In this document: piece by piece, positions 24,535-35,040 of the stretch | Position numbering within the stretch: position 1 is the first letter of the stretch | How the letters are laid out: every line of letters begins with the position of its first letter | Source: Gulosibacter macacae | GTDB taxonomy: Bacteria; Actinomycetota; Actinomycetes; Actinomycetales; Microbacteriaceae | Direction of reading: 5' to 3' | Length of the DNA stretch: 64,000 nucleotides | Assembly (NCBI RefSeq): GCF_003865375.1 | Contig: NZ_RQVS01000005.1 | Coordinates: 62,001 to 126,000, forward strand | Made by a program: the position numbers and the translations under genes | The notes under the pieces: model-generated | Database searches by the model: none | What the model saw: the letters and a program-made list of their open reading frames with translations, nothing else | Told to the model about the DNA's origin: nothing

Positions 24535-26355
24535 ATGGTTTCTACTCCGGCGAACGTCATGTCGCTTTACGAACTTTCTCAGGCCTTGCACGCGCTACAT
24601 GATGATCTCCTGCGCGCTGAGGCCCTTGCCGCACCGCTCATTGCCGCGGTCCAGCCTCAGCACCATAAGAGCGCGCGCAACCTCGTGCACTACGTTGCCG
24701 TGCGCCAGCACGATCTGCGGCCGTTGCAGGCTTCACTCGCGGCCTATGGGCTCTCGAGCCTTGGCCGCATGGAGTCGATCGTGCGCTCATGGATCGAGAC
24801 GGTCATCGAAACCGTCGACGCGCTCGAGCAGGGCCGCTACCGTCGCGAAATCTGGGGCGATCTTGATGGTGGTCACCGCATCCTCATGCGCAATCGCGAC
24901 GATGTGCTCGGCAGCGTGCACGGCAGTGACGACCGCTCGAGCCGCATCATGGTGACGATGCCCTCAGAAGCGGCCGATGAACCCGAACTTGTGCAACGCA
25001 TGGGTGCGGCTGGCATGGACATCGCCCGCGTCAACTGCGCACACGATGACGAACCCGAGTGGGCCCGCATGATCGACTACGTGCGCGCGCTCCCCGGTGG
25101 CGTGCGCGTCGCCATGGACCTCGGCGGGCCGAAGCTCCGTACCGGACCGCTCGAGCCTGGGCCGAAGGTGCTCAAGGTGAAGCCGACCCGCAATGATCGC
25201 GGTGAAGTTGAACGTCGCGCTCGCGTGCTGCTCGTGCGGGCAGAGCAGGCCGACGAGATCAAACTCACTGACTTGGATGCAGTGGTGCCGGTTCTCGGGC
25301 TCGAAGCACTCGAACTGCGCCGCGGCGACCGCCTGCAATTGCGGGATGCCCGCGATCGTCACCGCGAGCTGGTGATCACCTCGGTCCGCCCCGAGGGCAT
25401 CGAGGTCGAGTTTGACCGCACCGTCTACTTCCAAACGGCGAGTGAAATCATCGCCGGCGTCCACGGCGCCCTCACGATTGGTGAACTTGACGAAGTGCGA
25501 CAGCACCTGTTCATCCGTGTCGGCGACGAGGTGCGGCTACAGCGCAGCCTCGCGCCGCAACCGGCCACGCAGCTGAGTCCGCACCGCATCGGCTGCACAC
25601 TCGAATCGGTCTTCACCGACGCACAGCCGGGTGAGCGTGTGCTCTTCGACGATGGCAAAATCGCCGGCCGCATCCGCGAAGTCAACGGCGACGAAATCGT
25701 CATCGGCATCGAGCGTGCCGGAGTTGACGGCGTGAAGCTCCGTGCCGAGAAGGGCATCAACCTGCCCGACACGACCCTCCGCATCCCGGCCCTAACGGCG
25801 GCCGATCGCTCGCACCTGCCGTTCGTCGCGAAGCACGCCGATACGGTCAATCTCTCGTTTGTGCGCTCCCCCGAAGATGTCGCCGACCTCATTAGCGAGC
25901 TCGAAGCGCTCGATGCGCAGAACGTTGGCATCACGCTCAAGATCGAAACCGGACCAGCTTTCGAAGCGCTCCCGCAGATGCTGCTCGAAGCCATGCGCTG
26001 GGGCGATGTCGGCGTCATGATCGCGCGCGGCGACCTTGCGGTCGAGCTCGGCTTCGAGCGCCTCGCCGAAGTGCAGGAAGAGATCCTCTGGATTTGCGAG
26101 GCGGCACATGTACCGGTGATTTGGGCAACGCAGGTGCTCGACACGCTCGCACGCACGGGACTCCCCTCGCGTGCCGAGGTGACCGATGCGGCCATGGGCC
26201 GCCGCGCCGAGGCCGTCATGCTCAACAAGGGTCCGTTCATCGTTGAAGCGATCGAAGCGCTGGCGTCGATTCTTGACCGGATGGGCGGCCACGTCGAAAA
26301 GAAGCGCTCGCTCCTGCGACCACTCGCCTCGTTCGACCTCAACGGCAATAGCTAG
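24535..26355 (+). CDS. Atypical pyruvate kinase-like protein
   Basis: 606 residues. About 130 N-terminal residues are helical and unrelated to classical pyruvate kinase; the barrel starts at IMVTMPSEAAD and RVNCAHD. The catalytic Lys469 in LKIET and the metal/substrate motif IARGDLAVE (496-504) are present, as is EVTDAAMGRRAEAVML. The chain ends about 60 residues after that, so the allosteric C-terminal domain of normal enzymes is missing, while the B-domain region (about 205-430) is roughly twice the usual size. Probably phosphoenolpyruvate-using, but kinase activity is inferred. No clear ribosome binding site; an ATG at 24559 is an alternative start. Confidence 0.7.
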   Translation: MVSTPANVMSLYELSQALHALHDDLLRAEALAAPLIAAVQPQHHKSARNLVHYVAVRQHDLRPLQASLAAYGLSSLGRMESIVRSWIETVIETVDALEQGRYRREIWGDLDGGHRILMRNRDDVLGSVHGSDDRSSRIMVTMPSEAADEPELVQRMGAAGMDIARVNCAHDDEPEWARMIDYVRALPGGVRVAMDLGGPKLRTGPLEPGPKVLKVKPTRNDRGEVERRARVLLVRAEQADEIKLTDLDAVVPVLGLEALELRRGDRLQLRDARDRHRELVITSVRPEGIEVEFDRTVYFQTASEIIAGVHGALTIGELDEVRQHLFIRVGDEVRLQRSLAPQPATQLSPHRIGCTLESVFTDAQPGERVLFDDGKIAGRIREVNGDEIVIGIERAGVDGVKLRAEKGINLPDTTLRIPALTAADRSHLPFVAKHADTVNLSFVRSPEDVADLISELEALDAQNVGITLKIETGPAFEALPQMLLEAMRWGDVGVMIARGDLAVELGFERLAEVQEEILWICEAAHVPVIWATQVLDTLARTGLPSRAEVTDAAMGRRAEAVMLNKGPFIVEAIEALASILDRMGGHVEKKRSLLRPLASFDLNGNS

Positions 26356-26376
26356 CTCGCCGAGGTGCTCAATGCA

Positions 26377-26413
26377 CGAGGCCCCGACTCCACAGCAGTG
26401 AGTAGGGGCCTCG
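26377..26413. terminator. Bidirectional terminator between the pyruvate kinase-like gene and ctaB
   Basis: CGAGGCCCC (26377-26385) pairs with GGGGCCTCG (26405-26413); the stem continues inside with ACTC/GAGT after one mismatch. Lies between convergent genes. Confidence 0.8.
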
Positions 26414-26428
26414 CGTCGTTGGTCTGCG

Positions 26429-27391
26429 CTAAATGAGCGGCAGATAGACCAGCGGATCGATGCCAACCGCGAGGAACACGATTGTGAGGTATGTAATCGA
26501 GAGGTGGAACACCCGCATGGGCTTTGCCTCGCCGTCGTTCTTCACGACATGGAAGTAGAGCCGGTGCGCTTCGAGGATGAACCACACGCCAGCGAGCACC
26601 GCAGCGGCAGTGTAGATCCACCCCATCGGGGCGACCGGGATGAGCAACAGGCTCCCAACGACCGTCGCCCAGGCGTAAATCACCGACTGCAGCGCGACTG
26701 AGCCCTCGCCCATCGTGACCGAGAGCATCGGCACATCAGCGTTGTCGTAGTCGTCCTTGTACTTCACCGAGAGCGGCCAGTAGTGCGCCGGAGTCCAGAG
26801 GAAAATGACGAGGAAGAGGATGAGCGGCTCCCACGTCACGGTGTTCGTGACCGCCGCCCAGCCGATGAGCACGGGCATGCATCCGGCAATACCGCCCCAG
26901 ATAATGTTCTGGTCGGTGCGGCGCTTGAGGATGAGCGTATAGAGCACGACGTAGAGCAGGATCGCGGCGACAGAGAGGGCCGCGGTGAGCGGGTTGCCGA
27001 CAAACCAAAGCACCGCCGTCGACCCAATGCCGAGCACCCAAGCGAACACGAGCGCCTCGCGCTCGGTGACCTCGCCAGTGACGAGTGGCCGGTTCTTCGT
27101 GCGACGCATGAGTCGGTCGATATCGCGGTCGATATAGCAATTGAAGACGTTCGCGCTGGCTGCCGACATGGCACCACCGACGAGCGTTCCGAGGAGCAAC
27201 CACACCGAAGGAATGCCGCGCGCCGCGAGCAGCATCGTCGGCAACGTCGTGATGAGCAAGAGCTCAATAATGCGCGGCTTCGTCAGTGACACATAGGCGG
27301 CAACTCGATGACGGAAATCAATCGGCTTTCGCGCGATGTCCGTCGGAGTCGCAATCGTCCCACTCGTCCCGGCAATATTGTTGACCGCCAC
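26429..27391 (-). CDS. ctaB: Protoheme IX farnesyltransferase
   Basis: 320-residue UbiA-family membrane prenyltransferase that makes heme O from heme B and farnesyl diphosphate. The first Asp-rich motif [15 protein letters not shown] and NRPL follow the second helix; about nine hydrophobic segments. Heme O is then used by CtaA. GTG start with AAGGGA upstream and a -10-like TAGACT at 27427-27422. ctaB divergent from tkt is the usual actinobacterial arrangement. Confidence 0.92.
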   Translation of the reverse strand: MAVNNIAGTSGTIATPTDIARKPIDFRHRVAAYVSLTKPRIIELLLITTLPTMLLAARGIPSVWLLLGTLVGGAMSAASANVFNCYIDRDIDRLMRRTKNRPLVTGEVTEREALVFAWVLGIGSTAVLWFVGNPLTAALSVAAILLYVVLYTLILKRRTDQNIIWGGIAGCMPVLIGWAAVTNTVTWEPLILFLVIFLWTPAHYWPLSVKYKDDYDNADVPMLSVTMGEGSVALQSVIYAWATVVGSLLLIPVAPMGWIYTAAAVLAGVWFILEAHRLYFHVVKNDGEAKPMRVFHLSITYLTIVFLAVGIDPLVYLPLI

Positions 27392-27421
27392 TGCACCATC
27401 CCTTGTTGAAAGCTATCGGCC

Positions 27422-27427
27422 AGTCTA
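27422..27427 (-). promoter_or_regulatory. ctaB -10 element TAGACT
   Basis: Minus-strand TAGACT about 30 bases upstream of the ctaB GTG. No convincing -35. Confidence 0.45.
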
Positions 27428-27524
27428 CAGCCGCGATCAAGAATCGTCAGGGGGCGTTGCCGTCAGGGCGATAGGCTGATGCTCGCGCCAATTGGCGCGT
27501 GCCGTCTGACCCGGAGGACTCACC

Positions 27525-29621
27525 TTGACCGCAGTGGAATGGACCGAACTCGACCAGCGCGCAGCCGACACGGCGCGATTGCTTGCGGCAGACGCCGTCG
27601 AGAAGGCAAAGGGTGGCCACCCGGGCACCGCGATGAGCCTTGCCCCGGTCGCTCACCTGCTCTACCAGCACGTGATGCGCGTCGACCCGCGCGACCCCAA
27701 GTGGGCCGGTCGAGACCGGTTCATCCTCTCGAACGGCCACACCTCGCTCACGCAGTACTGCCAGCTCTACCTCGGCGGCTTTGGACTCGAACTCGACGAC
27801 CTCAAGCACATCCGCCAGTGGGGCTACCCCACCGCCGGTCACCCCGAGTACGGTCACGTGGACCACGTCGAAATGACCACCGGTCCCCTCGGCCAGGGCC
27901 TCTCGTCGGCCGTCGGCTTCGCCTACGCGCAGCGTTACGAGCGCAACCTCTTCGACCCCGAAACTCCCGAGGGCGAGAGCCCCTTTGACCACTTCATCTA
28001 TGTGCTCGCCGGTGACGGCTGCATGCAGGAAGGCGTCACCTCGGAGGCCTCGTCGCTTGCAGGCCACCAGCAGCTCGGCCGCCTCGTGGTGATCTACGAC
28101 TCGAACCAGATCTCGATCGAAGACGACACCGACATTGCCTTCTCTGAGGATGTCGCCAAGCGCTACGAGTCATACGGCTGGGATGTGCAGACGGTCGACT
28201 GGACGCTCGGTGGCACCGGGGTTGAAGAAGACGTGCCTGCGCTCGCCGAAGCGATAGAGCGAGCGAAGGGCGACCTCTCGAAGCCCTCGCTCATCGTGCT
28301 TAAGAACGTCATCGCGTTCCCGGCCCCGACCGCGCAGAACACCGGTGCCTCGCACGGCGCGCCGCTCGGTCGTGACGAGATTCGTGCCACCAAGGAACTC
28401 CTCGGCTTCGACCCCGACGCCGATTTTGCCGTCGATGACGAGGTGCTCACCTACACCCGCGGCCTCGCCGACCGTGTACAGCCGGTGCGTGCCCAGTGGC
28501 AGCAGGACTTCGACGCTTGGGCGGCTCGCGAACCCGAGCGCAAGGCGCTCTGGGACCGCCTCGAGGCTGGCCAGCTGCCTGCCGATATCGAGGATGCGCT
28601 CCCCGACTTCTCTGACCTCGCGAAGATTTCAACGCGTAAAGCCTCGGGCAAGGTCATTAATGCCCTCGCCGAGGTGCTGCCCGAACTTTGGGGCGGTTCG
28701 GCCGATCTTGCCGGCTCGAACAACACCACCATCGAGAAGGCGAAGTCGTTCGTCCCCGCGGAGTACTCGACCTCATCCTGGTCGGGCGACAAGACGGGTC
28801 GCGTGCTCCACTTCGGTATCCGCGAGCACGCCATGGGCGCAATCCTCAACGGCATCGTGCTCCACGGACGCACCCGTGCCTTTGGTGGTACCTTCCTCAT
28901 CTTTAGCGACTACATGCGCCCGCCGGTGCGTCTGGCCGCGCTGATGAACGTCGCGCCCATCTTTGTGTGGACCCACGACTCGATCGCACTCGGTGGCGAT
29001 GGCCCGACCCACCAGCCGGTCGAAACGCTCACCTCGCTGCGGGCAATCCCGAACCTTGCCATCGTGCGCCCGGCCGACGGGGCCGAGACTGCCCAAGCCT
29101 GGCTCGAGACCCTGCGTCGCCACGACGGCCCAGTCGGTCTAGTCCTCAGTCGCCAGGATCTCCCCGTGCTCGCACGCGGTGTGGGCGACGCTGACGGAGA
29201 CACGCTCGCAACTGCGAAGCTCACCGCCCGCGGTGGCTACGTGCTCGCCGAGGCGTTCAACGGCCAGCCCGAACTCATCATCATCGCCGCTGGTTCCGAG
29301 GTGCAGCTCGCCCTCGCCGCCCGCGACGAGCTGGAAGCCGATGGCGTGCCGACGCGCGTTGTCTCGATGCCGAGCCAGGAGTGGTTCGCCGAGCAGTCCG
29401 ACGAGTACCGCGAGTCGGTGCTGCCGGCTGCCGTCACCGCACGCGTCAGCGTCGAGGCGGGCCTCGCGCTTACTTGGATGCCGTACCTCGGTTCGCGTGG
29501 CCGCTCGGTTTCGGTCGAGACCTTCGGTGCCTCGGCGGATGGGGACGAGCTCCTCGAGCGTTATGGCATCACGACGGCTGCCGTCGTTGCCGCCGCCCGC
29601 GAGTCGCTCGCGGCCAACTAG
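27525..29621 (+). CDS. tkt: Transketolase
   Basis: 698-residue thiamine diphosphate enzyme moving two-carbon units in the pentose phosphate pathway. Motifs: GHPGTAMSLAP, the ThDP motif GDGCMQEG with the following NQ, and DSIALGGDGPTHQP. TTG start with GGAGG seven bases upstream. First gene of the operon tkt-tal-pgi-zwf-opcA-pgl, a standard actinobacterial order; TAGGCT at 27472-27477 may be its -10. Confidence 0.95.
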   Translation: MTAVEWTELDQRAADTARLLAADAVEKAKGGHPGTAMSLAPVAHLLYQHVMRVDPRDPKWAGRDRFILSNGHTSLTQYCQLYLGGFGLELDDLKHIRQWGYPTAGHPEYGHVDHVEMTTGPLGQGLSSAVGFAYAQRYERNLFDPETPEGESPFDHFIYVLAGDGCMQEGVTSEASSLAGHQQLGRLVVIYDSNQISIEDDTDIAFSEDVAKRYESYGWDVQTVDWTLGGTGVEEDVPALAEAIERAKGDLSKPSLIVLKNVIAFPAPTAQNTGASHGAPLGRDEIRATKELLGFDPDADFAVDDEVLTYTRGLADRVQPVRAQWQQDFDAWAAREPERKALWDRLEAGQLPADIEDALPDFSDLAKISTRKASGKVINALAEVLPELWGGSADLAGSNNTTIEKAKSFVPAEYSTSSWSGDKTGRVLHFGIREHAMGAILNGIVLHGRTRAFGGTFLIFSDYMRPPVRLAALMNVAPIFVWTHDSIALGGDGPTHQPVETLTSLRAIPNLAIVRPADGAETAQAWLETLRRHDGPVGLVLSRQDLPVLARGVGDADGDTLATAKLTARGGYVLAEAFNGQPELIIIAAGSEVQLALAARDELEADGVPTRVVSMPSQEWFAEQSDEYRESVLPAAVTARVSVEAGLALTWMPYLGSRGRSVSVETFGASADGDELLERYGITTAAVVAAARESLAAN

Positions 29622-29675
29622 ACCCGAGCCCCGCACCCAGAAGCGACAGATTTCACTCAAGAGGAGACCAAGTTC

Positions 29676-30785
29676 ATGAGTAACCAGAACACCGAAGCGC
29701 TGTCCAAGCAGGGCGTGAGCATCTGGCTCGACGACCTCTCCCGCGAACGCCTCGAGTCAGGTTCGCTTGCCGAACTCGTGGCCGAACGCAATGTGGTCGG
29801 CGTGACGACGAACCCGTCGATTTTCGCCGCGGCACTCAAGAACGGCGAGATCTACGCCGAGCAGGTGGGCGAGCTTGCCGCAGCTGGCGCCGATGTTGAC
29901 ACTGCGATCTTTGAGATCACGACCGAAGATGTGCGTCGCGCCTGCGATGCCATGCGCCCCATCTACGACGCCACCAATGGCGTCGACGGTCGCGTCTCGA
30001 TCGAGGTGTCGCCGCTACTCGCCGACGACACCGACGGCACTATTGCTGAGGCGCTCGCGCTCTACGAGAAGGTCGATCGCGAGAACGTCATGATCAAGAT
30101 TCCGGCGACCCGCGCGGGTCTACCGGCGATCACGGCGGTGACGGCCGCCGGTATTTCGGTCAACGTCACGCTCATCTTCTCGCTCTCGCGCTACCGCGAA
30201 GTCATCAACGCCTATCTCACCGGCCTCGAGCAGGCCCGGGACGCAGGCCGCGACCTCTCGCGCATCCACTCGGTGGCCTCATTCTTCGTCTCGCGAGCTG
30301 ACGTCGAAATCGACCGTCGACTCGACGAATCGGATGCGCCGGAGGCTGCGGAACTGCGTGGTCGCGCTGGTGTCGCGAACGCTCAGCTCGCGTACCAGGT
30401 GTTTGAGCAATCGTTCGACTCAGAGCGTGCACGGGTGCTGCTCGACGAGGGTGCGCGCCTGCAGCGTCCGCTTTGGGCTTCGACCGGCGTCAAAGACCCG
30501 ACCCTCCCCGACACGCTCTACGTCGTTGAGCTTGTCGCGCCGAACACGGTGAACACCATGCCCGAGAAGACGCTTGAAGCGCTCGCCGACCACGGTGAGG
30601 TGCGGGGCAACACGGTTGCTGAGACCTACCACGACGCAAACAAGCTGCTCGACGCCGTTGACTCGGTTGGTATCTCGTACAACGAGGTTGTTGACCTGCT
30701 CGAGCGCGAGGGCGTCGACAAGTTCAATGTCGCCTGGAAGGAACTCCAGCAGACCGTGGCCGACCAGCTCGACGCCGCCAAGTAG
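29676..30785 (+). CDS. tal: Transaldolase
   Basis: 369-residue transaldolase of the longer actinobacterial type, exchanging three-carbon units between sugar phosphates. The Schiff-base lysine is Lys141 in MIKIPAT; TTNPSIF near residue 48 is also conserved. ATG has AGAGGAG upstream. 54 bases after tkt and 51 before pgi, same operon. Confidence 0.93.
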   Translation: MSNQNTEALSKQGVSIWLDDLSRERLESGSLAELVAERNVVGVTTNPSIFAAALKNGEIYAEQVGELAAAGADVDTAIFEITTEDVRRACDAMRPIYDATNGVDGRVSIEVSPLLADDTDGTIAEALALYEKVDRENVMIKIPATRAGLPAITAVTAAGISVNVTLIFSLSRYREVINAYLTGLEQARDAGRDLSRIHSVASFFVSRADVEIDRRLDESDAPEAAELRGRAGVANAQLAYQVFEQSFDSERARVLLDEGARLQRPLWASTGVKDPTLPDTLYVVELVAPNTVNTMPEKTLEALADHGEVRGNTVAETYHDANKLLDAVDSVGISYNEVVDLLEREGVDKFNVAWKELQQTVADQLDAAK

Positions 30786-30836
30786 CCAACTCTCGTTCGC
30801 ACTCCGATTTCACCTCACCACTAAGGAGTAGTTCCC

Positions 30837-32438
30837 ATGGTCATCAAGGTTTCAACTTCAGGCGCGGCAACCGAGGCGGCTCGACGCCACCTCGACCAGC
30901 TCGTCGCAGATCGTTTTGCTTCGCGACTGTTTGCCGAGGACGGCACGATGTGGGGCGAGGCGGCCGTTGAAGAGTCGTCGAAGCGCCTGGGCTGGACCAA
31001 GGCCCCCGAGGTTTCGGCACCCCTCGTGCCCGAAATCGTGGCCCTGCGCGAGAAGCTCAATGCCGCAGGTGTTGACCGCATCGTGCTCTGCGGTATGGGC
31101 GGCTCTTCGCTCGCACCTGAGGTGATGACCCGCACTGCGGGTATCGCTCTCGATGTGCTCGACTCCACCCACCCCGAGCAGGTCGCCGAGGCGCTCAGCG
31201 AGGGTATTGAGCGCACCGCCGTTGTGGTGTCGTCGAAGTCGGGTTCGACTGTTGAAACTGACTCGCAGCGTCGTGCCTTCGCTGCGGCCTTCGAAGCAGC
31301 TGGCATCGACCCGCGCGAGCGCATCATCATCGTCACCGACCCGGGCTCGCCGCTAGACCAGGCTGCTCGCGAAGCTGGCAACCAGGTCTTCAACGCCGAC
31401 CCGACCGTCGGCGGCCGTTTCTCGGCACTCACCGCCTTTGGCCTGGTGCCGGCGGGTCTAGCGGGCCTCGACCTCGATGAGTTCCTCGCCGAAGCTGCGT
31501 CGGTGACCGACGAGCTCTCGGCCGACTCGCCGCAGAACCCTGGCCTTGTGCTCGGCGCGGCGATCGCCGGTGGCGAGCCGATTAAGACCTACCTCGGTGT
31601 GGTCGATCAGGGTACCGACATTGTCGGTTTCGGTGACTGGGCTGAGCAGCTCATCGCCGAGTCGACGGGTAAGGAAGGTAAGGGCCTGTTGCCGGTCGTG
31701 CTCGGTGCTGACGCACCCGAGATCGGCTTGCCGATCCCGGACCTGCAGATCGTGCGCCTCGTGGCCGATGCGGCCGAGGATGCGGCACTCGGTGACGAAA
31801 TCAACGTCTCGGGTCCGCTTGCTGAGCAGATGCTCCTCTGGGAGGTCGCGGTGTCGGTTGCCGGTCAGATTGTCGGCATTAACCCCTTCGACCAGCCCGA
31901 TGTGGAGTCGGCAAAGATCGCCGCGCGCGCGATGCTCGACGCCACGCCCGAGCCCACACCCCCGGCGTTTGTTGACGGTGCCATCGCGGTGCGCGGTACC
32001 GAATCGATCGTTGCCGGTCGCAACTCAGTCAAGGACGTCGTCGAGTCGCTCCTCGCCGCGCTCCCCGACCACGGCTACGTTGCGGTGCAGGCCTACGCAA
32101 ATCGCCTCGGACTCGACGAACTCGTCAAGTCGCGCGACCTCATCGCCCACCGTGCCCGTCGCCCCGTCACCTTTGGTTGGGGTCCACGCTTCCTCCACTC
32201 GACCGGCCAGTTCCACAAGGGCGGTCCGCGGGTCGGGGTGTTCCTGCAGATCACCACGAACGATGACTCTGACGTTGTGATTCCGGAACGTCCCTTCACC
32301 TTCGGTGAACTCATCCGTGCGCAGGCCGCCGGTGATGGTTCGGTGCTCGAAGGTAACGGCATGCCGGTGCTTCAGCTCGAGCTCCAGGATGTGGACGCCG
32401 GTGTCGAGCAGCTCCTCGAGGCGCTGCGCTCGATCTAG
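30837..32438 (+). CDS. pgi: Glucose-6-phosphate isomerase
   Basis: 533 residues of the divergent actinobacterial Pgi type found in tkt-tal-pgi-zwf operons. The sugar-isomerase phosphate-binding loops are seen as GMGGSSLAPEV and SSKSGSTVET, and the C-terminal part has the HSTGQFHKGG catalytic-region motif. Interconverts glucose-6-phosphate and fructose-6-phosphate in the cytoplasm, linking glycolysis to this pathway. Start follows AAGGAG. Confidence 0.9.
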   Translation: MVIKVSTSGAATEAARRHLDQLVADRFASRLFAEDGTMWGEAAVEESSKRLGWTKAPEVSAPLVPEIVALREKLNAAGVDRIVLCGMGGSSLAPEVMTRTAGIALDVLDSTHPEQVAEALSEGIERTAVVVSSKSGSTVETDSQRRAFAAAFEAAGIDPRERIIIVTDPGSPLDQAAREAGNQVFNADPTVGGRFSALTAFGLVPAGLAGLDLDEFLAEAASVTDELSADSPQNPGLVLGAAIAGGEPIKTYLGVVDQGTDIVGFGDWAEQLIAESTGKEGKGLLPVVLGADAPEIGLPIPDLQIVRLVADAAEDAALGDEINVSGPLAEQMLLWEVAVSVAGQIVGINPFDQPDVESAKIAARAMLDATPEPTPPAFVDGAIAVRGTESIVAGRNSVKDVVESLLAALPDHGYVAVQAYANRLGLDELVKSRDLIAHRARRPVTFGWGPRFLHSTGQFHKGGPRVGVFLQITTNDDSDVVIPERPFTFGELIRAQAAGDGSVLEGNGMPVLQLELQDVDAGVEQLLEALRSI

Positions 32439-32466
32439 ACTGCAATCTGCAAACAACCCTCGCGCG

Positions 32467-32498
32467 TCGCGGGGTGGATCTTCGCATCCGCCCCGCGA
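32467..32498 (+). terminator. Hairpin between pgi and zwf
   Basis: TCGCGGGGTGGAT (32467-32479) pairs with ATCCGCCCCGCGA (32486-32498), 13 bp with one G-U pair and a 6-nt loop. It probably attenuates the operon or stabilises a processed end rather than stopping all transcription, since zwf has no obvious promoter of its own. Confidence 0.55.
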
Positions 32499-32518
32499 TG
32501 TGCGCGAAAGCGAGTGAC

Positions 32519-34060
32519 GTGACCCCTGTGGATATCTCTGCGGAGCAGAATCCCCTTCGGCCGGCCAGCGAACGCCGGCTTGACCGCATCGCCGGGCCTT
32601 CGAGCCTGGTGTTTTTCGGTGTGACCGGCGACCTCAGCCGTAAGAAGCTCTTGCCTGCCGTCTATGACCTGGCCAATCGCGGCCTCCTCTCACCCTCCTT
32701 CGGGCTTGTCGGCTTCGGCCGTCGCGAGTGGGATGATGACGCCTTCCGCGCCTTCGTCCGCGAGAACGCAAAGGCTCACGCGCGCACCGGCTGGAACGAA
32801 GAGGTCTGGCGCCAGCTCGCCAAGGGCATCCGCTTTGTCTCGGGTGCCTTCGATGAAGACGCCGCGTTCGACAAGCTGCGCGAGGTGCTCGATCAGCTCG
32901 ACGCCGAACAGGGCACCCGCGGCAACCACGCCTTCTACCTCTCCATTCCCCCGCGCTCATTCGCCTCGGTGACTGAGCAATTGCGGCGCTCGGGGCTCGC
33001 CGCATCCGAAAATGGCGCCTGGCGACGGGTCATTATCGAGAAGCCCTTCGGGCACGACCTCGAGTCGGCACGGGCACTCAACGACATCATCGAGTCGCGT
33101 TTCCCGAGTGATTCAATCTTCCGCATTGACCACTACCTCGGCAAAGAAACCGTGCAGAACCTGCTCGCACTGCGATTTGCCAACACCATGTTTGAACCGC
33201 TCTGGAACGCGAACTCCGTCGACCATGTGCAAATCACCATGGCCGAAGATATCGGTGTGTCGGGCCGGGCTGGCTACTACGACGGCGTTGGTGCTGCTCG
33301 CGATGTGATTCAGAACCACCTGCTGCAGCTGCTCGCGCTCACCGCCATGGAAGAGCCGCTGTCGTTCGGGGCGAAGGATCTCCGTGCCGAGAAGGAGAAG
33401 GTGCTCGCCGCAGTCAGCCTCGGCGACGACCTGTCGAAGACGACCGCCCGCGGCCAGTACGGTAGCGGCTGGCAGGGCGGCGAGTACGTCCGCGGCTTCC
33501 TCGAAGAAGATGGGATGAACCCCGCCTCGACCACCGAGACTTTCGCGGCCATTCGCCTCGAGATCAATACGAGGCGCTGGCGCGGGGTGCCGTTCTACCT
33601 GCGCACCGGCAAGCGCCTCGGCCGCCGCGTTACCGAGATCGCCATCACCTTCAAAGAGGCACCGCTCTACCTCTTCGCGCCGTCAGAGCGTGCCTCGCTC
33701 GGCCCGAACGCACTCGTGATCCGCGTACAGCCCGACGAGGGCGTCACCATGCGCTTCGGTTCGAAGGTGCCGGGTGCCGGGATGCAAGTGCGCGATGTGA
33801 CCATGGACATGGGCTACGGCCACGCGTTTACCGAATCGAGCCCCGAAGCCTATGAGCGACTCATCCTCGATGTGCTGCTCGGTGACCCACCGCTCTTCCC
33901 GCGCCATGAAGAGGTCGAACTCTCTTGGCGCATCCTCGACCCGATTGAGGAGTATTGGGCGGCCGCGGGTGCCCCCGAAACGTACAAACCCGGAAGCTGG
34001 GGCCCCGACTCAGCAGATGAACTCATGCGTCGCGACGGACGCAGCTGGAGGCGGCCATGA
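32519..34060 (+). CDS. zwf: Glucose-6-phosphate 1-dehydrogenase
   Basis: 513 residues from the GTG at 32519, chosen because relatives begin at this point (TPVDISAEQNPLR) and because the longer frame runs through the hairpin at 32467-32498. NADP-binding GVTGDLSRKKL, catalytic RIDHYLGKE and GVPFYLRTGKR are present. First oxidative step of the pentose phosphate pathway. Its stop overlaps the opcA start (ATGA), consistent with OpcA being its assembly partner. Confidence 0.93.
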   Translation: MTPVDISAEQNPLRPASERRLDRIAGPSSLVFFGVTGDLSRKKLLPAVYDLANRGLLSPSFGLVGFGRREWDDDAFRAFVRENAKAHARTGWNEEVWRQLAKGIRFVSGAFDEDAAFDKLREVLDQLDAEQGTRGNHAFYLSIPPRSFASVTEQLRRSGLAASENGAWRRVIIEKPFGHDLESARALNDIIESRFPSDSIFRIDHYLGKETVQNLLALRFANTMFEPLWNANSVDHVQITMAEDIGVSGRAGYYDGVGAARDVIQNHLLQLLALTAMEEPLSFGAKDLRAEKEKVLAAVSLGDDLSKTTARGQYGSGWQGGEYVRGFLEEDGMNPASTTETFAAIRLEINTRRWRGVPFYLRTGKRLGRRVTEIAITFKEAPLYLFAPSERASLGPNALVIRVQPDEGVTMRFGSKVPGAGMQVRDVTMDMGYGHAFTESSPEAYERLILDVLLGDPPLFPRHEEVELSWRILDPIEEYWAAAGAPETYKPGSWGPDSADELMRRDGRSWRRP

Positions 34061-35040
34061 TCATCGAACTCCACCACACGACCTCGTCGGCGATCGGCAA
34101 GAAGCTCGTGCAGGTGCGCGAGGAAGGCGGCGCCGTCGCCCTCGGCCGCGTGCTCACCCTCGTCGTAGTGACCGACGCCCACGACAATGAAGACGCTATT
34201 CGCGCGGCGAATGAGGCTTCGAGCGAGCATCCGATGCGCGTCATCGTGGTGCACACGAACCCCGAGGGCGAAACTCGCCTCAATGCGGAGATTCGCGTGG
34301 GCCGCGATGCCGGTGCTGGTGAGGTAGTGGTGCTCCACGCGTATGGTGACACCGCCATCGACCCGGAAACGCTCGTGCAGGGCTTGCTCTTGCCAGATGC
34401 GCCGGTCGTGGCCTGGTGGCCGCACTACCATGGCGGCGCGCCGGTGCAATCCCCCATCGGTCAGATCGCCCAGGTGCGCATCGTCGATACCCACGATGTC
34501 GAAGACGGCGTCGAGGCACTCACTGAACTCGCTGAGGGCTGGAACGTCGGTGACAGCAACCTCGCGTGGACACGCCTGACGCACTGGCGTGCGCAGCTTG
34601 CTGCAGTGCTAGACCAGCCTCCCTACGAACCCATCGAGCGGGCCATCGTTACTGGCGTTGAAGGATCCTCCGGAGCGCTGCTCATGGCGAGCTGGCTGCG
34701 CGTCTACCTCAACGTGCCGGTCGAGGTCGTGTCGACCGAAGCGGATGAGCATCCGCATGCCCACAACATTCACTCGGTGCAGCTCGTGCGCGCCTCGGGC
34801 ACCATCGAGCTCGAGCGCGTGGGCCCAGGGACCGCACGTCTGCGTCAGCCGGGCCAGCCGGTACAGCTCATCCCCCTCGCTTCCCGCGACAACACCGATG
34901 TGCTCGCTGAAGAATTGCGTTCGTTGGCTCCAGACGAGGTGTATGCGACCGTCCTCCTCGACGGCATTCCGCTACTCTGCAATGAGATGGCAACAACTGC
35001 TGTCGAGTCCGATCCGGGAATCGAGGAGGAGACCCTATGA
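34057..35040 (+). CDS. opcA: Glucose-6-phosphate dehydrogenase assembly protein OpcA
   Basis: 327 residues; OpcA family protein that promotes oligomerisation and activity of Zwf. Recognisable segments: RVLTLVVVTD, HPMRVIVVH and LLLPDAPVVAWWPH. Translationally coupled to zwf upstream and to pgl downstream (both ATGA overlaps). Confidence 0.92.
   Translation: MIIELHHTTSSAIGKKLVQVREEGGAVALGRVLTLVVVTDAHDNEDAIRAANEASSEHPMRVIVVHTNPEGETRLNAEIRVGRDAGAGEVVVLHAYGDTAIDPETLVQGLLLPDAPVVAWWPHYHGGAPVQSPIGQIAQVRIVDTHDVEDGVEALTELAEGWNVGDSNLAWTRLTHWRAQLAAVLDQPPYEPIERAIVTGVEGSSGALLMASWLRVYLNVPVEVVSTEADEHPHAHNIHSVQLVRASGTIELERVGPGTARLRQPGQPVQLIPLASRDNTDVLAEELRSLAPDEVYATVLLDGIPLLCNEMATTAVESDPGIEEETL

Noticed and set aside
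32474-32518. Upstream starts for zwf at 32474 or 32498
   Set aside because: These lie in the pgi-zwf hairpin and add residues not seen at the start of related enzymes.
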